NCBI GenBank assembly: GCA_014380505.1
Contig: JACMJT010000564.1
Location: 1-12,939, forward strand
Origin: Hyphomicrobiales bacterium
GTDB taxonomy: Bacteria; Pseudomonadota; Alphaproteobacteria; Rhizobiales; Aestuariivirgaceae
DNA length: 12,939 nucleotides
Direction of reading: 5' to 3'
Shown: piece by piece, positions 1 through 5,065 of the stretch
How positions within the stretch are numbered: position 1 is the first letter of the stretch
Layout: every line of letters begins with the position of its first letter
Notes under the pieces: model-generated
What the model was told of the DNA's origin: nothing
The model's input: only the letters and a program-made list of their open reading frames with translations
Database searches by the model: none
Translations under genes and position numbers: made by a program

Positions 1-300
1 GCCGTTCTCGGCGGAGCCGCCGATCCATTGTGAATCGCCGATCAGAAGATCGCACAGCTTGCCGCCGGAATTGAGTTCATTGAGCACGCGGTCGGCGAAG
101 TTAGGCCAGGGCACGAATTCAAACTTCATCGTCGTGCCCGATTGTTTTTCGAAATCCTTCGAAAGTTCAACCAGCGCGTTGGCTGGATCCCAGGCCGCCC
201 AGCACAGGGTTAATTCCGCAGCCTGGGCCTTGGTCTGGCCGGCCGTGAACATAAAGCTGGCAGTGGCCAGCGCCGTCGCGGTTTTCAAGAACGTCTTCAT
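1..300 (-). CDS. ABC transporter solute-binding protein, family 1 (5' part only)
   Basis: This is the first 100 codons of a periplasmic solute-binding protein; the rest lies beyond base 1. The start is the ATG at 300-298 (minus), preceded by a strong GGGAGGA six bases upstream. The product begins with MKTFLKTATA, a classic Sec signal peptide (positive n-region, hydrophobic core to about residue 20), with a likely cleavage after the AQA near residues 25-28. The mature part starts AELTLCWAAWDPANALVELS and continues with VPWPNFADRVLNELNSGG and LLIGDSQWIGG. This is the N-terminal lobe pattern of family 1 (sugar-type) binding proteins that rhizobia use with carbohydrate importers. The ligand cannot be named from this fragment. 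The gene is transcribed away from the regulator at 659 and probably leads a transporter operon outside the window. It shows no sequence relation to the BMP-type importer at 3999-8609. Confidence 0.88.
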   Translation of the reverse strand, partial: MKTFLKTATALATASFMFTAGQTKAQAAELTLCWAAWDPANALVELSKDFEKQSGTTMKFEFVPWPNFADRVLNELNSGGKLCDLLIGDSQWIGGSAENG

Positions 301-306
301 GTGGTG

Positions 307-313
307 TCCTCCC
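307..313 (-). promoter_or_regulatory. Ribosome binding site of the family 1 solute-binding protein
   Basis: The minus strand reads GGGAGGA here, six bases before the ATG at 300-298. It is close to a perfect anti-16S match and fixes that start. Confidence 0.75.
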
Positions 314-386
314 ATTTTTGGACGCTCGCGCGGAACCGACGCTGGACCCGCCGAGGTATCCCGAACCATGACGGCGCAGGAATTTC

Positions 387-427
387 TTGTTCAGTAGTTT
401 GTTTAGTAATCACCATTTACTAAACAA
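387..427. promoter_or_regulatory. Candidate operator: 11-bp perfect dyad plus a third half-site
   Basis: TTGTTTAGTAA (399-409) and TTACTAAACAA (417-427) are exact reverse complements separated by 7 bp. A further copy, TTGTTCAGTAG (387-397, two mismatches), lies in direct repeat exactly 12 bp upstream of the left arm. The dyad centre is about 113 bp from the binding-protein start at 300 and about 246 bp from the regulator start at 659, so control of the minus-strand sugar-transporter gene is the likelier role. The AT-rich GTTTAGTAA-type half-site resembles operators of ROK-family (XylR/NagC-like) repressors. The symmetric T(407)-N11-A(419) also fits a LysR-type box, so the regulator is undecided. 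No convincing -35/-10 pair was found. Confidence 0.6.
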
Positions 428-643
428 GACAAGAGGGTCGCTGTGCAAGTGCGAGAAGACCTCTACCTCATGCCTTGCGAAGCCGTCATCAGCGTCGTCA
501 GAAAAATCGAAACGGTGCCATGTATAGTCCGGTCGCCGCGATGGGACATTCCGATTTAAACTTGCTGCTTCTCTCAAAGATGTGGATTAAGTCCGGCAAT
601 TGTTCTGTATGATGAAGACATCCCCGGCGCCCAGCGAATAACT
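428..643. other. Intergenic region upstream of the LysR-type regulator
   Basis: This is the remainder of the 358-bp divergent spacer between 300 and 659. I see no credible small gene, RNA gene or repeat. A weak -10-like TATGAT is at 608-613, with no good -35 at the usual distance, so the regulator's promoter is not defined. A T/A-rich patch around 554-592 is the only compositional change. Confidence 0.4.
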
Positions 644-645
644 AT

Positions 646-652
646 GGAGGAC
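646..652 (+). promoter_or_regulatory. Ribosome binding site that decides the LysR start
   Basis: GGAGGA at 646-651 lies 7 bases before the GTG at 659. It overlaps the alternative in-frame ATG at 644, which has no purine-rich site of its own. This favours GTG 659 as the true start. Confidence 0.6.
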
Positions 653-658
653 CCGACA

Positions 659-1564
659 GTGCGAAAATTGCCCCCGTTGAATGCCATCCGTGTGTTCGAG
701 GCTGCTGCCCGCAACCGGAGCTTCACCGCCGCCGCCAGCGAACTCTGCGTGTCGATAACGGCAATCAGCCATCACATCCGCCATCTCGAGGACACTGTCG
801 GAGTGAAGCTTTTCGAGCGCCGGGGGCGAACGATCACTCTGTCGCCCACGGGCGAGCGGCTATATCCCATGCTGCGCGACGGGTTTGACCTGCTGGCAAA
901 TGCCTTTGCCGAATTCAACGAACGAAAATCCGGTGCGGCCCTGACGGTAACAACGACAGCCGCCTTCGCCGAGCGCTGGCTCATGCCGCGGCTGCCCGCA
1001 TTCACCGCGATATGCCCGGACGTCGTTGTCAATGTCGACGCGTCCGAGGCTATCGCCGATCTCAGATCGGAAGGCATCGATATAGCAATCCGCTACGGCC
1101 CCGCCGCGAACTCGACCCAACAGGACGACATCCTGCTCGAGGACAAATACATGCCCGTTGCCGAAACTTCGCTCTGCCCCGATGGCCGCGAAGCCTCCAT
1201 CGACGATTTTGCCGGACGTCCGCTGCTCGGCTATCGCTGGAAGAACGCGGCATTCGATGGCCCAACCTGGTCGAAATGGCTAAGCGCCGACGGGCGCAAG
1301 CCCTCGGGCGACTTCCGGGTATCGTGGTTCAGCGAAGAACATCTGGCGATCAACGCGGCGGAGCGCGGTTTCGGTCCGGTGCTGTGCAGCAACGTGCTGG
1401 TAGCGGACCAGTTGAGGGACGGCACACTGCGGCGCCTCGATGGGCCGGTTCTCAGCGGATTCAAATACCGCCTGCTCTTCGCCACCGCCAATACGCGCAA
1501 GCCCGCCAGGCTCTTCGCCGAATGGTTGCGAAATGAAGCGGCTGCAAGTGTCGCGGCGCACTGA
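659..1564 (+). CDS. LysR-type transcriptional regulator, GcvA-like
   Basis: A cytoplasmic DNA-binding regulator of 301 residues, the usual LysR length. The N-terminus (KLPPLNAIRVFEAAARNRSF, residues 3-22) is the typical opening of the GcvA-like subgroup. A winged helix-turn-helix spans about residues 18-60 (FTAAASELCVSITAISHHIRHLE, then LFERRGR). The effector-binding domain follows from about residue 90 and contains the usual LTVTTTAAFAERWLMPRLPAF and GIDIAIRYG motifs. The GTG at 659 is preferred because GGAGGA sits 7 bases before it and the protein then starts as family members do; starting at ATG 644 would add five residues (MEDPT). It is transcribed away from the sugar-binding-protein gene and converges on the deacetylase operon, with 15 bases between the stop codons. 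Its target is unknown. Candidates are its own region, the 1580-3793 operon, or the importer promoter, where a T-N11-A dyad is present. Confidence 0.93.
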   Translation: MRKLPPLNAIRVFEAAARNRSFTAAASELCVSITAISHHIRHLEDTVGVKLFERRGRTITLSPTGERLYPMLRDGFDLLANAFAEFNERKSGAALTVTTTAAFAERWLMPRLPAFTAICPDVVVNVDASEAIADLRSEGIDIAIRYGPAANSTQQDDILLEDKYMPVAETSLCPDGREASIDDFAGRPLLGYRWKNAAFDGPTWSKWLSADGRKPSGDFRVSWFSEEHLAINAAERGFGPVLCSNVLVADQLRDGTLRRLDGPVLSGFKYRLLFATANTRKPARLFAEWLRNEAAASVAAH

Positions 1565-1573
1565 ACGGCTTAA

Positions 1574-1596
1574 GCCCCGTCAAAGGTGCGCGGGGC
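1574..1596. terminator. Weak hairpin between convergent genes
   Basis: GCCCCG (1574-1579) and CGGGGC (1591-1596) are exact reverse complements with an 11-base loop, lying between and over the ends of the convergent LysR and deacetylase genes. It is GC-rich enough to act in both directions but has no U-run on either side. I rate it as a possible stem only, not a proven terminator. Confidence 0.25.
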
Positions 1597-2467
1597 GAAC
1601 ATAGTAGGGAAGCTTGTCTTCGCGAGGCGTATAGGCGGCTTCGGCTCGCAGGCGATCGATGTGGGCGACGATGTCCTCAAGTGGCGCGAACCACACGCTT
1701 TTGGTTTTGAGGACATCTTCGAGCCAGCGTTCAACGACGCGCCAGCGGGCCAACCGGCCGGTCAGGAACGGATGCCAAATTCCCATCCAGAATCCGCCCG
1801 CCTCGTATTGCGCCTCGAACTCCTCGAAAGAGGCCTCCAGGCCCTTGGCCGGCGCCATGACCGGCATCATGTAGCCGATCTCGGAATAATGCGCGAAGGG
1901 CGGCCAATCGTCGGAGCCCCAATGCACCGGCATTTCGTAGAGCTCGCCCTTTTCAGTGCGCATCAGATAAGGGATGTCGTCGCCCATCAACGAGGAATCA
2001 TACCGAAACCCGTGTTCCACCAGGAGGTCGATGGTTGCCTGGTTGGCGTTGTAGACGGGCGCGCGATAGCCTCGCGGCCTGCGGCCAGTTAATGCGACAT
2101 GGATTTCGAGCGCGCGTTCGAAGCAGTGGCGCTGCTCGCTTGCACTGATCGCCGTGGGGTCTTCATGGAGATAGCCGTGGTGGCCAATCTCATGACCGCC
2201 GGCAAGAATTGCCTCGACCGCCTTCGGGTAGGTTTTCATTGTCCAGCCTGGACTAAAAAACGACTGGCGAAGGCCAAGGCGGCGATAGGTTTCCAGGATG
2301 CGCGGGACAGCGACCAGGGGACCGTACCGGCCCATGGTGATCGGATAAAGCCGGTCATGCCCATCGTGAGGGCGGGCAATGTGAATGAGACTGTCAGCGT
2401 CCATGTCAAATGTGATGGCGCAGGCACAGCGCGCGCCGTTGGGCCAGGGGATCGGATTCTGGATCAT
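1580..2467 (-). CDS. Polysaccharide deacetylase-family hydrolase, PuuE/HpPgdA-like
   Basis: A 295-residue NodB-homology (carbohydrate esterase 4 fold) metal-dependent hydrolase, predicted cytoplasmic because there is no signal peptide. Visible motifs are FDMDADS (20-26, catalytic and metal Asp), GHEIGHHGYLHE (91-102, with an H-x3-H pair at 97/101 for the metal), RGYRAPVY (132-139), YDSSLMGDD, and WHPFLTGR near the C-terminus. The family includes cytoplasmic C-N hydrolases such as the allantoinase PuuE as well as peptidoglycan or chitin deacetylases. Lack of export and its partner gene favour a small-molecule amide or ureide substrate; this is inference. The start is the ATG at 2467, which overlaps the TGA of the DUF1989 gene as ATGA. 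A longer frame to 2563 only runs back through that gene and starts with non-family sequence. It is the last gene of the azoR-DUF1989-deacetylase operon. Confidence 0.9.
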   Translation of the reverse strand: MIQNPIPWPNGARCACAITFDMDADSLIHIARPHDGHDRLYPITMGRYGPLVAVPRILETYRRLGLRQSFFSPGWTMKTYPKAVEAILAGGHEIGHHGYLHEDPTAISASEQRHCFERALEIHVALTGRRPRGYRAPVYNANQATIDLLVEHGFRYDSSLMGDDIPYLMRTEKGELYEMPVHWGSDDWPPFAHYSEIGYMMPVMAPAKGLEASFEEFEAQYEAGGFWMGIWHPFLTGRLARWRVVERWLEDVLKTKSVWFAPLEDIVAHIDRLRAEAAYTPREDKLPYYVRPAHL

Positions 2468-3111
2468 CGCGCATCGACCCTGAAGTGGAGCTCGGCCGGC
2501 GCCGCGTCCTGCCCGTTGATCGGAATCAGATCCTGCGGGCAGGCGGACATGACGGCGATGCAATCCATTTCAGCACGGAAACGGACCCAGTCTCCCGGCT
2601 TCGAAACGGGCGGCAGCCACTCGATCGTGCCATCCGCCCGCACCGGCGTGTTCATCCACACGTTGAACGGGCTGGGTATTTCATCCGTGTTCTCGCCGAT
2701 CGCCTGCATCGCCATTTGAAGATTGGCGGCACAACTGTCGTGGAATCCATCAATGCCGAGTTGCCGGTAGCGCGGTGGGTCGCAAGCGGCGATGACGGTA
2801 TCGTGCACGCCCGGAGATGTATCTTCCAGAAAGACAAGGATTGGCTGCCGGCGGTTGGTCACCAGCGTGTCGCCTTCCATTGGCGTGATGCGGCTCAGGG
2901 ATGCGTGAAGGTGCTCCATGGAGAGATACTCGCGCCGGTCAACCCTACTGAACGCCCAAAAGTCACACACCTGCGTACCGCGAGAGTTGATAATGGTCAA
3001 GGTTTGCCCCCTGGCGAGATGCACCGCTCGCCCCTGCCGCGGAGGGATTTCGTAAATCCGGCCGAGCTGAGGAACGCCATCCGCGGAGGCTGCTGTTGCC
3101 CGCTTGTGCAT
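2464..3111 (-). CDS. DUF1989 protein (urea carboxylase-associated family)
   Basis: A 215-residue cytoplasmic protein matching the DUF1989 pattern throughout: INSRGTQVCDFWAF (41-54), YLSMEHLHASLSRITP (62-77), DTSPGVHDTVIAACDPPRY (97-115), FHDSCAANL (123-131), PSPFNVWMNTPV (146-157), PVSKPGDWVRFRAEMDC (168-184) and SACPQDLIPING (189-200). Cys110, His124, Cys127, Cys184 and Cys191 sit at conserved positions and may bind metal or take part in catalysis. Paired DUF1989 subunits beside urea carboxylase genes have been shown elsewhere to form a carboxyguanidine deiminase. Here a single copy stands next to a PuuE-like hydrolase with no carboxylase or allophanate hydrolase in view, so another ureide- or guanidine-like substrate is plausible. 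The ATG at 3111 is 10 bases after the azoR-like stop and follows an AGGTGG. The frame is open to 3198, but that extension overlaps the preceding gene. The 3' end overlaps the deacetylase start (ATGA). Confidence 0.88.
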   Translation of the reverse strand: MHKRATAASADGVPQLGRIYEIPPRQGRAVHLARGQTLTIINSRGTQVCDFWAFSRVDRREYLSMEHLHASLSRITPMEGDTLVTNRRQPILVFLEDTSPGVHDTVIAACDPPRYRQLGIDGFHDSCAANLQMAMQAIGENTDEIPSPFNVWMNTPVRADGTIEWLPPVSKPGDWVRFRAEMDCIAVMSACPQDLIPINGQDAAPAELHFRVDAR

Positions 3112-3121
3112 TGGCGCCCAC

Positions 3122-3793
3122 CTATTCGGCCGCCGCTCGCGCTTTTCCCATCGACCGCGCGAGCCGCTCGGCCAGAGCGGTAGCGGCGCCGTGAGCATCG
3201 GCCACTGACCGCTCGTGCCGCTCGCCGCCGAACTCCTGATATTCCATGGCGACGTGGTGAGTCTCGCTCACACCTAAATAGTGCGCGCAGGTGAGGATGT
3301 GCGGGAGGAGGTGATCCATCTTTTGGCGAATACCTCCGCCAGCAAAGCCGAATTCGCCATGACTGACGAGCGTTACCAGCACTTTGCCGTTCATGATCGG
3401 CTCAAGGGGATAATCGCCGCGAGCGAGATCGAAGGTGAATGTCTTGCCGATGCGGATCACCTGATCAAACCAGGCCTTAAGCGGCGCCGGCATGCCGTAA
3501 TTGTACATCGGCGTCCCGAGAACGATCATGTCGGCGCGGTCAAGCTCGTCAGTCATTGTGTCGGAGAGGCTGACCTCGGCTTGCTGCGCCGGGGTGCGCT
3601 TTTCAGGCTCGGTGAAGACCGCCCCGATCCAGGATTCGGTGACAAAGGCAGGGGGGTCCCGGCCAAGGTCACGATAGATCACCTCGTCATCGGGCCGGCG
3701 CTCCCGCCAGGCCTCCATGAAGTGCCGGGAAAGCCCGCGGCTCAGGGAGCGATCGCCCCGCACGCTCGCATCGAGATGAAGAATTGTAGTCAT
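3122..3793 (-). CDS. FMN-dependent NADH-azoreductase (AzoR-type)
   Basis: A 223-residue flavodoxin-fold oxidoreductase. MTTILHLDASVRGDRSLSRG (1-20) holds the first beta strand and the FMN phosphate loop. PMYNYGMPAPLKAWFDQVIR (95-114) followed by GKTFTF is the AzoR flavin-site signature, and VSHGEFG (143-149) is the third conserved loop. Such enzymes transfer two electrons from NAD(P)H to quinones, azo compounds or other electrophiles as homodimers in the cytoplasm. The physiological substrate is usually unknown. The start is the ATG at 3793, where the family N-terminus begins, with GGTGAGAG just upstream; the frame stays open to 3886, but those residues are not family-like. It is the first gene of a minus-strand operon and is followed after 10 bases by the DUF1989 gene. 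A GGCACGTGCC palindrome lies about 65 bp upstream of its start. Confidence 0.93.
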   Translation of the reverse strand: MTTILHLDASVRGDRSLSRGLSRHFMEAWRERRPDDEVIYRDLGRDPPAFVTESWIGAVFTEPEKRTPAQQAEVSLSDTMTDELDRADMIVLGTPMYNYGMPAPLKAWFDQVIRIGKTFTFDLARGDYPLEPIMNGKVLVTLVSHGEFGFAGGGIRQKMDHLLPHILTCAHYLGVSETHHVAMEYQEFGGERHERSVADAHGAATALAERLARSMGKARAAAE

Positions 3794-3858
3794 GGCTCTC
3801 ACCGTCCTGCAGGCGCGCCCATCCAGCCGAGTCGCGCCGGGGCAATCTAGGGATGGGG

Positions 3859-3868
3859 GGCACGTGCC
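3859..3868. promoter_or_regulatory. Perfect 10-bp palindrome upstream of the azoR-like gene
   Basis: GGCACGTGCC is its own reverse complement and lies 66 bp before the azoR-like ATG, within the divergent promoter region. It may be an operator, but short palindromes arise by chance in GC-rich DNA, so confidence is modest. A GGGATG half-site like those of the dyad at 3927-3943 sits just beside it at 3850-3855. Confidence 0.35.
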
Positions 3869-3893
3869 ACCATTGAGATTTTTCAAAGCTGAG

Positions 3894-3921
3894 TTGAGAA
3901 AAACGAACTTAACAGTATCCC
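3894..3921 (+). promoter_or_regulatory. Possible promoter of the importer operon
   Basis: TTGAGA (3894-3899) and TATCCC (3916-3921) are spaced by 16 bp inside the AT-rich part (about 3871-3918) of the 205-bp divergent spacer. The -10 match is poor, so this is only the best candidate seen, about 78 bp before the first ATG. Confidence 0.25.
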
Positions 3922-3926
3922 CGTTA

Positions 3927-3943
3927 CATCCCTATGTGGGATG
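3927..3943. promoter_or_regulatory. Dyad with T-N11-A symmetry upstream of the importer operon
   Basis: CATCCC (3927-3932), a TATGT spacer and GGGATG (3938-3943) form a perfect interrupted dyad. Its T at 3929 and A at 3941 are placed as in the T-N11-A core of LysR-type boxes. It lies 56 bp before the binding-protein ATG. It could bind the LysR-type regulator at 659 or another regulator, or form a small hairpin in the leader RNA; the sequence does not decide. Confidence 0.45.
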
Positions 3944-3986
3944 GCGGGACGGCAGCCGCTAGAGCCGCGCGCCCGGGCATTTCCTT

Positions 3987-3993
3987 GGGAGGA
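3987..3993 (+). promoter_or_regulatory. Ribosome binding site of the BMP-type binding protein
   Basis: GGGAGGA lies five bases before the ATG at 3999, a near-ideal site that agrees with high translation of a periplasmic binding protein. Confidence 0.75.
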
Positions 3994-3998
3994 ACGAC

Positions 3999-4970
3999 AT
4001 GAACATTTCAAGACGGCAATTAATCACCACCGCAGCGACTGGCACGGCGGCACTTGCCCTTGGCACATCGGGCTTGAAGGCTGCCACCAATATCAAGGTC
4101 GCCATGGCGCTGCCCGGCAGCATTGCCGATGGCGGCTGGAGCCAATCCGCTTACGATGCCCTGGAGACCGCCAAGGCCAAACTCGGTATCGAGACAGCAT
4201 TCAGCGAAAAAGTGGCGCAGCCCGACCATGTCGAGGTGCTCTCGGACTATGCGCGCCGCGGCTTCACCCATGTTATAGGCCATGGCGGTGAATTCCAGGA
4301 CGGTGTCGATCGGGTGGCGGAGCGGTTTCCCGATACGATGTTCGTCGTGACCAACGGCTTTCGTTTAGCGAAGAATGTTGCCTCGGCCGATTTCTATTTC
4401 AGCCAGCCAGCCTACGTGATGGGCTTCATCGCCGGCAAGATGACAAAATCCGGCAAGGTCGGCATCATCCAGGCCCAACAGTTCAAGTTCACCAACGATA
4501 CCTTGGCGGGATTCGATGCAGGTTTTAAATCGGTCCGCGCTGATGGCGAGATCTTCTCCACGTGGACGGGCGACTGGGAAGACGTCGCCAAGGGCAAGGA
4601 GGCGGCTCTCAATCAATTAAGCCAGGGCGCTGACATCGTATGGCCGACCATGGACAGCGCCACCGTCGGCAGCTTGCAGGCGGTGAAAGAGAAGGGGGCC
4701 ATGTCCTTCGGCCTCTATTACGATGCGATCACCAAATGGCCGGACATCATGCTGCAATCGGATATTCTCGACGTTCGCGGGCTGCTTGCCAACCTCTTTG
4801 CCATCGCCAAGGAGAAGGGACTTGAGGGCAAGAACTACAGGTACGATTTCAACACGCCGGAAGCGGTGCGGATTGGAACCTTCCACTCGAGCATCCCGGC
4901 AGAGGTCGTCGCCGAAGCCGAGGCGCTCGTCGAGAAGATGAAATCCGGAGAATTGAAACCGCCGGTCTAA
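3999..4970 (+). CDS. BMP-family (PnrA-like) ABC transporter substrate-binding protein
   Basis: A 323-residue periplasmic binding protein of the Bmp/PnrA family, whose studied members bind nucleosides or purine-like ligands. The N-terminus has SRRQL (4-8) followed by a weakly hydrophobic alanine/threonine stretch and a possible cleavage after residue 28 (GLKA|AT), which suggests Tat export. The mature protein shows VAMALPGSIADGGWSQSAYDAL (34-55), the usual ligand-loop region with its Asp-Gly-Gly-Trp, then VIGHGGEFQDGVDRVAERFPDTMFVV, FYFSQPAYVMGFIAGKMTKSGKVGII (122-147) and QGADIVWPTMDS (209-220), all in family order. There is no lipobox cysteine. The start is fixed by GGGAGGA. It is first in a four-gene importer operon and is separated from the ATPase by 95 bases with a strong stem-loop. 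The ligand is unknown; the flanking catabolic genes suggest a nitrogenous compound such as a purine, pyrimidine or ureide derivative. Confidence 0.93.
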   Translation: MNISRRQLITTAATGTAALALGTSGLKAATNIKVAMALPGSIADGGWSQSAYDALETAKAKLGIETAFSEKVAQPDHVEVLSDYARRGFTHVIGHGGEFQDGVDRVAERFPDTMFVVTNGFRLAKNVASADFYFSQPAYVMGFIAGKMTKSGKVGIIQAQQFKFTNDTLAGFDAGFKSVRADGEIFSTWTGDWEDVAKGKEAALNQLSQGADIVWPTMDSATVGSLQAVKEKGAMSFGLYYDAITKWPDIMLQSDILDVRGLLANLFAIAKEKGLEGKNYRYDFNTPEAVRIGTFHSSIPAEVVAEAEALVEKMKSGELKPPV

Positions 4971-5007
4971 GCCGATCAACACTGGAGTGGGTCTTCCAGC
5001 CGGGATA

Positions 5008-5041
5008 ACGTGGCGGCCGCGGAATTATGTGTCCGCCACGT
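5008..5041 (+). promoter_or_regulatory. Intercistronic stem-loop between binding protein and ATPase genes
   Basis: ACGTGGCGG (5008-5016) and CCGCCACGT (5033-5041) are perfect 9-bp complements enclosing a 16-base loop, in the only long gap of the importer operon. A smaller stem (CTGGA 4982-4986 with TCCAG 4995-4999) precedes it. No U-run follows, so it is more likely a 3'-end stabiliser or partial attenuator than a full terminator. Such elements are known to raise binding-protein mRNA over the downstream ATPase and permease genes. Confidence 0.6.
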
Positions 5042-5065
5042 CCGGAGTGTGACGGTGAGATCGAC

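Noticed and set aside
59..397. Open frame of 112 codons on the plus strand
   Set aside because: It is antisense to the signal peptide and N-terminus of the family 1 binding protein and runs into the operator region; no domain features.
1574..1596. Hairpin between LysR and deacetylase genes as a true intrinsic terminator
   Set aside because: The stem is only 6 bp with an 11-base loop and has no U-run on either strand; kept only as a low-confidence feature.
2485..3183. Open frame of 232 codons on the plus strand
   Set aside because: It is an antisense shadow of the DUF1989 gene with Arg/His-rich nonsense composition.
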